Origin: JAJDYQ01 sp965214035
GTDB taxonomy: Bacteria > Pseudomonadota > Gammaproteobacteria > JAJDYQ01
Length of the DNA stretch: 64,000 nucleotides
NCBI GenBank assembly: GCA_965214035.1
Contig: OZ243932.1
Span: forward strand, 1,922,001 to 1,986,000
Reading direction: 5' to 3'
The notes beneath the pieces were generated by a model. It was given only the letters and a program-made list of their open reading frames with translations. It had not been told where the DNA came from and did not search any database. How positions within the stretch are numbered: position 1 is the first letter of the stretch; the number at the start of each line of letters is the position of its first letter. Both the position numbers and the translations under genes were made by a program. This document shows, piece by piece, positions 55,808 through 64,000 of the stretch.

Positions 55808-57309
55808 TTAACAGCCTCTGTACGCCTGCGAACAATCGCCTTTCTTTCATTATAGATACTGTAGGCAACAGAAATAACACACAGCACAATGACTATCTGG
55901 CTGATAGTCCCGCCCAGAAAATATGACCAGACTTCATCTCCTGCGATCAGTCGGCCCTGTAGAAAATTGGTTTCGGTAATCTGCCCCAGGATCAAACCGA
56001 GAACCAGTGGCGCAGGACTAAATCCTATTCTGGATGCATAGTACATCAAAACACCGAGCACCAGCATGACCCAGACATCCGAAACACTGTTCTGGACGCT
56101 GTAGGTGCCAAATATCGCCAGCACAATAACCGCAGCAGCCATGGTATGGTTGGGGATGCGCGCTACAAAACCACTGTATCTGGCGATCAACAATCCAAAC
56201 ACCAGCATCAGTACCTGAGCCACCAACAGAGAATCAATAAAAGTCCAGGTTACAGCACCGTGTATGGTAAATAAATCCGGCCCTGGAAAAAGGCCGTTGA
56301 TTAGCAGTCCACCTAATAAAACGGCCGCCGTCGGGCTGCCCGGTATGCCCAGTGTCAGCATCGGCACCAGCGATGGGCCAACCATTGCATTATTGGCACT
56401 CTCTGCGGCAATCACGCCATCCGGATTACCTTTGCCAAACGAAGACGGATCCTTGCTCATTTTAAGGGTCTGGTCATAGGCCACAAGACCGGCAATCTGA
56501 CCGCCGGCACCAGGAATAACACCGACAATACTTCCAGCTATCGTCCCAATAACCAGTGCTCTGGTACGTTTAATGTTATCAATAAATGACTGCCACACAC
56601 TGTGGGAGCGCAACTCGGCAAACTCAAGTACATCCCTGCCGATCCTTGATTCAGCAACCAGCGTTAATACCTGGGGTATTGCAAACAGCCCTATCAGGGC
56701 AGCGATGATATGTATGCCGCCAGCCAGATGTTCAGAAAAAACAAAGCGCTCTTCGCCCAGCACCGGGTTATAACCGATAGTCGAAAGCCATAGTCCTGCC
56801 ATACCGGCGATCAAACCTTTAACGACCGAACCGCCACCCAGCGAAGCAATGATGGTGATGCCGAAAATGGATATCCAGAATAATTCCGCCGGGCCAAACT
56901 TCAATGCCAGCTCTGCCAACGGCGGCGTAAAAAACACCAGCAACAGCACGCCTGTGAATCCACCGATAAAGGAGCTGATAAAGCAGTAATGCAGTGCCTG
57001 CACAGCTTTACCCTGTTTGGCCATGGGGTAGCCATCCATGATAGTCGCAATATTCGCAGGCGCACCGGGAATGTTAACCAGAATACCGCTGACGGCACCA
57101 CCTGCCACCGTTGCCGTATAAACCGCGCCCAGCATAACAAGCGATGAAGCAGGTTCCATGTGGAAAGTGAATGGAATTAACAGCGCCACAGCCATGGTCG
57201 GACTCAGACCGGGAGTAGCACCCAACAGCAGGCCGCCAATCGTCCCCAAGACCAGTATCGTGATATTGGTCCATGTGAATACCTCAGAAAAATACTGAAG
57301 AAACTCCAC
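55804..57309 (-). CDS. TctA-family large membrane permease
   Basis: The protein has 501 residues and about twelve membrane segments. GGLLLGATPGLSPTMAVALL near the start, VNIPGAPANIATIMDGYPMA, VGVIPGAGGQIAGLVAY and LGIPGSPTAAVLLGGL are the conserved TctA loops. It is the channel-forming subunit of a sodium- or proton-driven importer. It is first in the operon tctA-tctB-tctC-sauS-sauT; the promoter should lie in 57310-57460. Confidence 0.93.
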   Translation of the reverse strand: MEFLQYFSEVFTWTNITILVLGTIGGLLLGATPGLSPTMAVALLIPFTFHMEPASSLVMLGAVYTATVAGGAVSGILVNIPGAPANIATIMDGYPMAKQGKAVQALHYCFISSFIGGFTGVLLLVFFTPPLAELALKFGPAELFWISIFGITIIASLGGGSVVKGLIAGMAGLWLSTIGYNPVLGEERFVFSEHLAGGIHIIAALIGLFAIPQVLTLVAESRIGRDVLEFAELRSHSVWQSFIDNIKRTRALVIGTIAGSIVGVIPGAGGQIAGLVAYDQTLKMSKDPSSFGKGNPDGVIAAESANNAMVGPSLVPMLTLGIPGSPTAAVLLGGLLINGLFPGPDLFTIHGAVTWTFIDSLLVAQVLMLVFGLLIARYSGFVARIPNHTMAAAVIVLAIFGTYSVQNSVSDVWVMLVLGVLMYYASRIGFSPAPLVLGLILGQITETNFLQGRLIAGDEVWSYFLGGTISQIVIVLCVISVAYSIYNERKAIVRRRTEAVK

Positions 57310-57466
57310 CTTTACACCCTGTTTTCTGCGCGTTGCCTCTATAGCGACCGTATTACTGTTTTTCGTGCCCCAGACAGACTGAGGAGGTCGGGCGCTTTTT
57401 GAAAGCCCTCCGGCCCCATGATCTTTTCGGCTATCTGACCAGACTTTCCTCAGCGCCTGATTTTAT

Positions 57467-57542
57467 TGGCGTCCCCTAGGGGGTTCGAACCCCTGTTACC
57501 GCCGTGAAAGGGCGGTGTCCTAGGCCACTAGACGAAGGGGAC
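57467..57542 (-). tRNA. tRNA-Glu (anticodon TTC)
   Basis: The 76-base cloverleaf has acceptor strands GTCCCCT at 57542-57536 and AGGGGAC at 57477-57471, then G and encoded CCA. The anticodon loop CTTTCAC gives TTC, and GGTTCGAACCC is the T-arm. It lies in tandem behind tRNA-Ala and gltX. Confidence 0.96.
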
Positions 57543-57556
57543 AGCAAACTGTCATC

Positions 57557-57578
57557 GGGTGTGGCGACACCCTTTTTT
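57557..57578 (+). terminator. plus-strand terminator-like hairpin between the tRNA genes
   Basis: GGGTGT (57557-57562) and ACACCC (57567-57572) form a stem with a GGCG loop followed by six T. The genes around it run on the minus strand, where it would show no T-run, so it would act only on antisense transcripts; its presence may be chance. Confidence 0.4.
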
Positions 57579-57580
57579 CC

Positions 57581-57656
57581 TGGTGGAGCCAGGCGGGATC
57601 GAACCGCCGACCTCAACACTGCCAGTGTTGCGCTCTCCCGGCTGAGCTATGGCCCC
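57581..57656 (-). tRNA. tRNA-Ala (anticodon GGC)
   Basis: The 76-base cloverleaf has acceptor GGGGCCA pairing with TGGCTCC (one G-U pair), then A and encoded CCA. The anticodon loop CTGGCAG gives GGC, and GGTTCGATCCC is the T-arm. It starts 49 bases after the gltX stop. Confidence 0.96.
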
Positions 57657-57705
57657 GGATAAGAGGCAGCATCCTACGCAGGCCACCCGATAATGTCCAG
57701 CCCGA

Positions 57706-59124
57706 TTATGAAAATTCCTCAGCTTTTTTTTCAATATACTTCAGTGCCCGGTCCAATCCTGCAAGCGCCCTTTGTCTGCCCATCAGATAAATCGTCTCAC
57801 CGATTGACGGCGATACGCTGCCACCGGTAACCGCAACCCGCACCGGCTGCCCGATTTTTCCGATTTTCAACTCAAACTGTTCAGCGACGGACTCCAGCAG
57901 GGCATGTATAGCGGCAGCCCGCCAGTCTTCGAGCGCCGCAAGCCGATCCCGAAATACCTGCATGGGTGCAGTGACAGCCGGTCGCAGATTTTTGCCGGCC
58001 GCCTTTTCGTCAAAGGCGTCATAGTCGGCATAAAACATGCCGGCCTTTTCAGCCATCTCCGCCAGCGTCTGTGCCCGCTCACGGAGGACTCCAACCACAT
58101 CAACCGGGTCCGGCCCCTGCCCGACAACAATGCCCTTCAGTGCAAGATGTTCGGCGAGCTGACTGGCCAGACTTTCTGTACTGGCGTGCTGCATATAATG
58201 CCGGTTCAGCCACAGCAGCTTTTCAGGATTGAATACCGATGCCGAACGGTTGACGGCAGCCAGACTGAATTTTTTGACCATATCCTGTCTGGAGAAAATC
58301 TCTTCGTCACCATACGACCAGCCCAGACGCACCAGATAGTTGACCACAGCTTCAGGCAAATAACCGTCATCCGCATACTGCATCACACTGACCGCACCGT
58401 GCCGCTTGGATAAACGCCTGCCATCATCGCCCAGTATCATGGGCACATGGCAGTATATCGGCGGTCCGGAGCCCAACGCCCGCAATATATTGATCTGCCT
58501 TGGCGTGTTATTCAGGTGATCATCCCCGCGCACCACATGCGTGATACCCATATCCAGGTCATCGACAACGACAGTCAAATTGTAGGTGGGCGTACCATCA
58601 GGACGCGCAATAATCAGGTCATCCAGCTCGCTGTTATCAACAACAACACGGCCTTTAACCTGATCCTCAAACGAAACAGAGCCTTGCAGGGGATTTTTGA
58701 AACGTACCACGGGCTTAACGCCCTCAGGCGGTTCGCCGGCAAAATCACGGTATTTTCCATTGTATTTTGGTTTCTCCCCGCGGGCCTTCGCCGCTTCACG
58801 CATACGATCCAGCTCTTCCCTGCTGCAATAGCAATAGTAGGCATGCCCCTCATCCAGCAGTTGCCGAACAATCTGTCGATAACGCTCCATCCGCTGTGTC
58901 TGGTAAAAAGGACCTTCATCCCAGTCCAGCCCCAGCCACCCCATAGCCTGAAGAATGACATCCACCGACTCCTGCGTAGAGCGGTTGCGGTCAGTATCTT
59001 CGATACGCAATACAAACTTTCCACCATTCTGCCGTGCCAGCAACCAGGAAAACAGGGCCGTTCTGGCACCGCCAAGGTGCAGATAACCGGTCGGGCTCGG
59101 CGCGAAGCGTGTTATAACCGTCAT
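57706..59124 (-). CDS. gltX: glutamyl-tRNA synthetase
   Basis: The protein has about 472 residues. The class I HIGH-type motif is PSPTGYLHLGGARTAL (residues 9-24) and the KMSKS-type loop is RLSKRHGAVSV. A C-terminal anticodon-binding region follows. It charges tRNA-Glu, which is encoded just downstream. The ATG at 59124 matches the family start; further upstream frame has no support. HipA-type kinases are known to target this enzyme, and a HipBA pair is present in the window. Confidence 0.95.
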   Translation of the reverse strand: MTVITRFAPSPTGYLHLGGARTALFSWLLARQNGGKFVLRIEDTDRNRSTQESVDVILQAMGWLGLDWDEGPFYQTQRMERYRQIVRQLLDEGHAYYCYCSREELDRMREAAKARGEKPKYNGKYRDFAGEPPEGVKPVVRFKNPLQGSVSFEDQVKGRVVVDNSELDDLIIARPDGTPTYNLTVVVDDLDMGITHVVRGDDHLNNTPRQINILRALGSGPPIYCHVPMILGDDGRRLSKRHGAVSVMQYADDGYLPEAVVNYLVRLGWSYGDEEIFSRQDMVKKFSLAAVNRSASVFNPEKLLWLNRHYMQHASTESLASQLAEHLALKGIVVGQGPDPVDVVGVLRERAQTLAEMAEKAGMFYADYDAFDEKAAGKNLRPAVTAPMQVFRDRLAALEDWRAAAIHALLESVAEQFELKIGKIGQPVRVAVTGGSVSPSIGETIYLMGRQRALAGLDRALKYIEKKAEEFS

Positions 59125-59261
59125 GCAGACATTCCAGAAACCGCAAATTGGCATATATTCTAGCAAACTATCCATCCGTGCAGGCACCGTGAAAATGAAC
59201 GGGCATCGGCCTTCATAAAAGCGTAATATGGTGCCCCCAGATCACCGCGAGGAAATGAATC

Positions 59262-60179
59262 ATGTCGGGTAACAGCGCCACCAATACCTCTGCCAGCCGC
59301 CGAAAAGAATCCCGACTTGCAAAGCCCGGGATCATCGAAAAGCTGGCCAAGAACAAGATATTCAAGGATGCCAACTATCCCTATACAGAAAAAATGCGCC
59401 GCCCGGAGTATGAAGCTGAAAAAAAGAAGCTGCAGATTGAGTTACTGAAGATGCAAAACTGGGTCAGGGACAGCGGGCAGAAAATTCTGATCCTGTTTGA
59501 GGGCCGCGATGCCGCTGGCAAGGGAGGAACCATTAAACGTTTCATGGAACACATGAATCCACGCGGTGCCCATGTTATAGCCCTGGAAAAACCCACCGAC
59601 CGGGAAGCCGGACAATGGTACTTCCAACGTTACATCAAACATCTGCCTGCTGCAGGAGAGATCGTCATGTTTGACCGCTCCTGGTATAACCGCGCCGGGG
59701 TAGAGCACGTTATGGGCTTCAGCTCCTCTGACGATTATCTTGAATTCATGCGTCAGGCACCCGAACTGGAACGCATGCTGATCAGGAGCGGCATCAGGCT
59801 CTACAAGCTGTGGTTTTCCATCAGCCGGAATGAGCAATTCCGGCGCTTTCAGGAACGCCGTCGCAGCCCGCTGAAACACTGGAAGCTCAGCCCTGTGGAT
59901 ATGGCTTCACTGGATAAATGGCAGGATTACACAGAAGCCAAAGAGGCCATGTTTTTCTACACTGACACAAAAGACGCGCCCTGGCTGGTCATCAAGTCAG
60001 ACTGCAAGAAGCGCGCACGTCTGAACGCCATGCGCTACATATTAAACTCCCTTGACTATCCAGATAAAGACCAGAAAGCAGTCACCCCGCCCGATCCACT
60101 CATTGCAGGTTCCGCCGCCAATATCTACGAAAAAGGCGAACGACTGCTGAAAAAAGAACCCGGGCCGAAGAAAAAATAA
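59262..60179 (+). CDS. ppk2: PPK2-family polyphosphate kinase
   Basis: The protein has 305 residues. The P-loop is GRDAAGKGG at 81-89, the Walker B-like segment is EIVMFDRSWYNRAGVEHVMG with Asp138, and the lid region has REAGQWYFQRYI. PPK2 enzymes move phosphate between polyphosphate and nucleoside di- or monophosphates; the single-domain length is that of class I PPK2. The N-terminal ~40 residues are basic and of low complexity. It is divergent from gltX, 137 bases apart. Confidence 0.92.
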   Translation: MSGNSATNTSASRRKESRLAKPGIIEKLAKNKIFKDANYPYTEKMRRPEYEAEKKKLQIELLKMQNWVRDSGQKILILFEGRDAAGKGGTIKRFMEHMNPRGAHVIALEKPTDREAGQWYFQRYIKHLPAAGEIVMFDRSWYNRAGVEHVMGFSSSDDYLEFMRQAPELERMLIRSGIRLYKLWFSISRNEQFRRFQERRRSPLKHWKLSPVDMASLDKWQDYTEAKEAMFFYTDTKDAPWLVIKSDCKKRARLNAMRYILNSLDYPDKDQKAVTPPDPLIAGSAANIYEKGERLLKKEPGPKKK

Positions 60180-60311
60180 CAGATCGGTCGGTGCGCACCG
60201 CTCGGTCGGGAGCGTACTATTTCAAGCTCTATCACGGATCATCAGAACCTGCGACATTAAAGCCCGGAACTGTCCAGCAACAACCCACCCCAGATATATA
60301 CTCTCATTTAT

Positions 60312-60331
60312 GGGGGGGGGGGGGGGGGGGG
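60312..60331. repeat. 20-G homopolymer upstream of the photolyase start
   Basis: Twenty uninterrupted G end 16 bases before the photolyase ATG, just ahead of its AGGAA ribosome-binding site. The tract is outside coding sequence, so length changes would alter the promoter or leader spacing, not the frame. Confidence 0.9.
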
Positions 60332-60347
60332 TGCAACAGGAACATTT

Positions 60348-61763
60348 ATGAACAAAGACATCGTCATTCACTGGTTTCGCCAGGATCTGCGGCTGTCCGA
60401 TAATCCGGCCCTTGCCGAGGCATGCAGGCATCAAATCGTCATGCCCATTTATATTCTGGACGATGAGAATGCCGGCGAATATGCCATGGGTGCTGCCAGC
60501 CGATGGTGGCTGCATCACTCATTACAATCACTGAACGCATCGCTTGATAGCCGATTATCATTATATGCAGGTGACCCGCTGACCATCCTTTTATCTCTCG
60601 CACAACGCTACTCAATAAGGGCTGTTTACTGGAATCGCTGCTATGAACCCTGGAGGACAAGGCGCGATACCCACATCAAGGAACAGTTGTCAGCCCGCAA
60701 TATAACTGTCGCAAGCCATAACGGTTCACTACTATGGGAACCTTGGAATATCCTCAAGAACGATGGCAGTCCATACAGAGTTTTCACGCCATTCTATCGA
60801 AAAGGCTGTCTGGCGTCCGGAGAACCACGCAGACCGCTGGCGGCATCGGCGGCACGAGTGCGCTGGCACAGCGACCAAAACGCCCTTGCTCTGGAACATT
60901 TGAACCTGCTGCCTGAAATACGCTGGGATAAAAAGCTGCAATCACACTGGAATATCGGCGAGCAGGGTGCCTTGACACGTTTCCGACAGTTTATCGAAAC
61001 CGGTCTGGCACACTACAAGGAAGGACGCAATCTGCCGGCCGCCCCCTGGGTATCAAGAATTTCACCTCATCTCCATTTTGGTGAAATATCACCCCATATG
61101 CTATGGCATTCCGTGCGCACCATCGCCGATGACAAACATACAGACCATTTTTGCAGCGAGCTGGGCTGGCGGGAATTTTCATACCATCTGCTCTACCATA
61201 ACCCCGACCCAAAATGTAATCTGCAATCAAAATTTGACCGATTCCCATGGGTGACCGATCAGTCTGCATTGACGGCTTGGCAAACCGGGATGACGGGCAT
61301 TCCCATGGTCGATGCCGGTATGCGGGAATTATGGCAAACCGGCTATATGCACAATCGCATGCGCATGATTACCGGTTCATTTCTGGTTAAAAACCTGCTC
61401 CTGCACTGGCACCACGGGGAACGCTGGTTCCGGGATACCCTGCTGGATGCCGATCTGGCCAACAACAATGCCGGCTGGCAATGGATAGCAGGCTGTGGTG
61501 CGGATGCCGCACCCTTTTTTCGTATCTTTAATCCCGTCATGCAGGGCAAAAAATTTGATCCACAGGGAGATTATGTACGCCATTTCGTACCTGAATTATC
61601 AGCTTTGCCTGACCAGTATCTGTTTGAACCGTGGACAGCACCGGCGAGCGCCCTGATAAAAGCCGGAGTCAAGCCCGGAGTGACCTACCCGCAACCCGTG
61701 GTGGACCTAAAGGCTTCGCGCAACAGGGCCTTGCAGGCATTTCAGTCATTAAAACAATCCTGA
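60348..61763 (+). CDS. phrB: deoxyribodipyrimidine photolyase (CPD class I type)
   Basis: The protein has 471 residues. The N-terminal antenna domain starts IVIHWFRQDLRLSDNPALAE. The FAD domain has WVSRISPHLHFGEISPHMLW, FCSELGWREFSYHLLYHNP, and the tryptophan-rich NNNAGWQWIAGCGADAAPFF with FRIFNPVMQGKKFDPQGDYV. It repairs cyclobutane pyrimidine dimers with blue light. AGGAA lies six bases before the ATG. A 20-G tract sits immediately upstream. Confidence 0.95.
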   Translation: MNKDIVIHWFRQDLRLSDNPALAEACRHQIVMPIYILDDENAGEYAMGAASRWWLHHSLQSLNASLDSRLSLYAGDPLTILLSLAQRYSIRAVYWNRCYEPWRTRRDTHIKEQLSARNITVASHNGSLLWEPWNILKNDGSPYRVFTPFYRKGCLASGEPRRPLAASAARVRWHSDQNALALEHLNLLPEIRWDKKLQSHWNIGEQGALTRFRQFIETGLAHYKEGRNLPAAPWVSRISPHLHFGEISPHMLWHSVRTIADDKHTDHFCSELGWREFSYHLLYHNPDPKCNLQSKFDRFPWVTDQSALTAWQTGMTGIPMVDAGMRELWQTGYMHNRMRMITGSFLVKNLLLHWHHGERWFRDTLLDADLANNNAGWQWIAGCGADAAPFFRIFNPVMQGKKFDPQGDYVRHFVPELSALPDQYLFEPWTAPASALIKAGVKPGVTYPQPVVDLKASRNRALQAFQSLKQS

Positions 61764-61917
61764 GCAAGCAGGCCCGACTAATGCACCATGAGATGCCGCC
61801 ATCTGCAAAGCCACACTCACCCGGTCAGAGTTGCTTTTACCATCGTCCAGATAGACAAGAATGGACTTGTAGCTCAAGGGCGCACCGTCCGCCCCATGCT
61901 ATGGAAGCTGCTCCACA

Positions 61918-62706
61918 TCAGATAGCCAGATACTCTTCACGCAGTTCGTTATTATCCAGAACCTCCTGTGCCGCTCCGTCAAAAACCACCTTTCCCATGT
62001 CGAGAATAACGGCCCGGTCCGAAAGTTTGAGGGCGGCAACGGCATTCTGCTCGACGATAATGGTGGTCATGCCCAGTTCGCGGATACTTTCGAGAATACG
62101 CTCAATCTCCTGCACAATAACCGGTGCCAGTCCTTCGTAAGGCTCATCGAGAAGCAGCAGTTTTACATCACGGGACAGCGCACGGGCAACCGCCAGCATC
62201 TGCTGCTCACCACCTGACAGGGTCACTGCTTCCTGTTTGCGACGCTCGGCCAGACGGGGAAAATGTTCATAGATGTGTTCTCTGGTCCAGCCAACCGGTT
62301 CGGCAATCTGCGCCAGTTCCAGACTCTGCTCAACACTCAAACCGGGAATAATACGGCGATCTTCCTGCACAAGGGCAACGCCGTTTTGTGCAGCCCTGAA
62401 CGATTTCATACTATGAACGGGCTGATGGTCCAGCCAGATTTCACCATGATGTAATTGCGGTGTATCGGTGCGACTGATGGAGCGAAGCGTGGAAGTTTTA
62501 CCGGCACCATTACGCCCCAGCAATGCCAGAATTTCACCTTCCCGCACATCAAAACTGACACCCTGTACAATGTAGCTTTCACCATAATAAGAATGTAAGT
62601 CCCGTGCCGAAAAATAGGCCGGGGCATTACCCATAGAAGCAATATGGGACTTGCGACTGATATCGACAGCGCTGATATCACCGACAACATGTTCCTTTTC
62701 GCTCAT
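61918..62706 (-). CDS. livF: branched-chain amino acid-type ABC transporter ATPase (LivF family)
   Basis: The protein has 262 residues. Walker A is GRNGAGKT (64-71), the signature is LSGGEQQMLAVARAL, and Walker B is LLLDEPYEGLAPV. It has an N-terminal extension of ~28 residues before the usual start (YFSARDLHSYYGESYIVQGV), so translation may also begin at the second Met (residue 25). It energises import with LivG. It overlaps livG by four bases. Confidence 0.88.
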   Translation of the reverse strand: MSEKEHVVGDISAVDISRKSHIASMGNAPAYFSARDLHSYYGESYIVQGVSFDVREGEILALLGRNGAGKTSTLRSISRTDTPQLHHGEIWLDHQPVHSMKSFRAAQNGVALVQEDRRIIPGLSVEQSLELAQIAEPVGWTREHIYEHFPRLAERRKQEAVTLSGGEQQMLAVARALSRDVKLLLLDEPYEGLAPVIVQEIERILESIRELGMTTIIVEQNAVAALKLSDRAVILDMGKVVFDGAAQEVLDNNELREEYLAI

Positions 62707-63479
62707 ATCTCGGCACTCCCGAGATAAGCCTCACGGACTCCTGGATGCCCTTTAATGGCCTCCGGCTCATCCTCGGCAATAATAGCCCCCTGTGCCAGCA
62801 CGCTGATACGGTCAGCCAGGCTGAACACCACATGCATATCATGTTCAATAATAATTCTGGTCATACCGTCTTCCCTGATATCCTTCAGCAGTTCAATTGT
62901 GCGGTTGGTATCGTGGCGCGCCATACCGGCCGTGGGTTCATCAAGCAGCAGCAGTTTCGGATGTTGAATCAAACACATCGCCAGCTCCAGACGGCGCTTG
63001 TCGCCGCGTGACAGGCTGCCGGCGCGAACCTCTGCACTGTCAGACAAACTGAGGTTATCGAGATAACTCATGGCTTCATCTTTCAGCTTTTTTTCATCCC
63101 GCAGCCATTTGAACAGATTAAACCTGAAAAAACCGTCGCGTTTTGCAAATGCCGGGATCATCACATTATGCAGCAATGACAATTCCGGGAAGATCTCCGG
63201 GGTCTGGAATACACGCGACACCCCAATCTGGTTAATGCCATGCGGTGTAATACCATGGGCAAGGTCACGTCCGGCAAAGATAATGGAGCCACTATCCGGG
63301 ACGAGTTTAGCAATACAGGTATTCAGCAATGTTGACTTGCCGGCACCGTTAGGCCCGATAATGGCATGCGTACTGCCCTCTTTCACCTTCAGATTGATAT
63401 TGGAAAGTGCCTTGAGGCCGCCAAAGGTTTTATTGACTCCGATAATTTCGAGTATATAGCTGTCATCGTTATCAGACAT
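62703..63479 (-). CDS. livG: branched-chain amino acid-type ABC transporter ATPase (LivG family)
   Basis: The protein has 258 residues. Walker A is GPNGAGKS (42-49) and Walker B is LLLDEPTAGMARHDTNRTIE. The signature is LSRGDKRRLELAM, a variant of LSGGQ seen in some Liv-type and related amide importers. It follows livM by three bases and overlaps livF. The substrate may be branched-chain amino acids, but amides or urea-like compounds use the same architecture. Confidence 0.9.
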   Translation of the reverse strand: MSDNDDSYILEIIGVNKTFGGLKALSNINLKVKEGSTHAIIGPNGAGKSTLLNTCIAKLVPDSGSIIFAGRDLAHGITPHGINQIGVSRVFQTPEIFPELSLLHNVMIPAFAKRDGFFRFNLFKWLRDEKKLKDEAMSYLDNLSLSDSAEVRAGSLSRGDKRRLELAMCLIQHPKLLLLDEPTAGMARHDTNRTIELLKDIREDGMTRIIIEHDMHVVFSLADRISVLAQGAIIAEDEPEAIKGHPGVREAYLGSAEI

Positions 63480-63482
63480 GAC

Positions 63483-64000
63483 TTACTCCTTTCTACGTCT
63501 GACCCAATTCGCCAGGCGCCTGATACCTTCCATAATGCCACCCGGCATAAAGATGATGACGATCATAAATAAAACGCCGAGGGTCAAATGCCAGCCTTCG
63601 CCGACAAACGGATGAACGACGGCCACCATAAAATTCTGCAAACCTGCGGGTAGAAAATCAAAGGTAGCCTGCAATACCGACTCATTGATTGCAGAAAAAA
63701 TATTTTCAAAATACTTAATCACCGCAGCGCCCAGCAGTGGTCCGACAAGAGTGCCCACACCACCGAGAATCGTCATCAACACAACCTCACCGGAAGCTGT
63801 CCACTGCATCCGCTCGGCACCGGCAAGGGGATCGACGATCACCATCAATGCGCCCGCGAGACCGGCGTACATACCGGAGATAATAAAGACCGTCAGCAGA
63901 TAGGGCTTCGGGTTATAGCCGGTGTATTCCATACGGGTCTGGTTTGACTTGATGGCCACCAGCTTCATGCCGAAGGGCGATCTGAAAACACGAAGAGCGA
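63483..64000 (-). CDS. livM: branched-chain amino acid-type ABC permease (LivM family), C-terminal part
   Basis: About 172 residues are visible; the frame runs off the window edge (ALRVFRSPFGMKLVAIKSNQ continues upstream of an internal ATG at 63968). GMYAGLAGALMVIVDPLAG and SGEVVLMTILGGVGTLVGPL are LivM landmarks. The end is RRLANWVRRRKE. The start and the other subunits (livH, livK) must lie beyond 64000. Confidence 0.9.
   Translation of the reverse strand, partial: ALRVFRSPFGMKLVAIKSNQTRMEYTGYNPKPYLLTVFIISGMYAGLAGALMVIVDPLAGAERMQWTASGEVVLMTILGGVGTLVGPLLGAAVIKYFENIFSAINESVLQATFDFLPAGLQNFMVAVVHPFVGEGWHLTLGVLFMIVIIFMPGGIMEGIRRLANWVRRRKE

Noticed and set aside
60191..60403. A 70-codon frame running through the 20-G tract upstream of the photolyase gene
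   Set aside because: It overlaps the photolyase start, has no homology and would change with every slip of the tract.

Overview
The window reads as the chromosome of a gammaproteobacterium of roughly 50% GC. The grounds are the sdhCDAB-sdhE cluster, the rpfE-type gene-recJ-prfB-lysS order, a type IV pilin followed by a membrane glycosyltransferase-like gene, and an RF2 gene with the classical programmed frameshift. A marine or host-associated lifestyle is possible (a predicted sulfonate-use operon, poly-G tracts of 20-21 bases, a giant adhesin), but the genus cannot be named from the sequence.

Layout. 0-16.9 kb is a surface-glycan region. It starts with the end of a type IV pilin gene and two paralogous TMTC-like GT-C membrane proteins with TPR tails. 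These are followed by a family 2 glycosyltransferase, methyltransferases, two DegT-type aminotransferases, a FemAB/GNAT-like transferase, an FAD monooxygenase-like protein, an AglD/UPF0104-type membrane protein and a GT4 glycosyltransferase. 17-21 kb holds an orphan HdrB-like protein, an AGCS sodium:alanine symporter and a threonine dehydratase with an ACT domain.

21.26-31.4 kb is an accessory island abutting tRNA-Ser(GGA). Directly behind the tRNA lie three tandem copies of a ~407-bp non-coding element with 18-bp terminal inverted repeats. They are separated by 19-bp spacers that each repeat the last ten bases of the tRNA. The island then carries a 5'-truncated unknown gene coupled to a second unknown gene, an AbiEi/AbiEii pair with an inverted-repeat operator, and a remnant of an integrative-element early operon cut inside its fourth gene and joined to a helicase tail. 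It ends with a Fic protein behind a duplicated 55-bp operator, decayed recQ and hsdS fragments, and a HipBA pair.

31.5-40.5 kb is one ~3,000-residue autotransporter-like adhesin built of Calx-beta-type repeats, with a 21-G tract at its 5' end that should make it phase variable. 41-51 kb is housekeeping: sdhE-sdhB-sdhA-sdhD-sdhC, ygfZ, lysS, prfB, recJ and an rpfE-like gene.

51.2-57.3 kb is a predicted sulfoacetate operon. A TctABC-type (TTT) transporter would import the substrate, an AMP-forming ligase (SauT-like) would make sulfoacetyl-CoA, and a CoA-acylating dehydrogenase (SauS-like) would reduce it to sulfoacetaldehyde. The xsc gene needed to finish the pathway is not in the window. 57.4-64 kb holds tRNA-Glu, tRNA-Ala, gltX, a PPK2-family kinase, a photolyase with a 20-G tract just upstream of its start codon, and the end of a branched-chain-amino-acid-type ABC transporter (livF, livG, partial livM).
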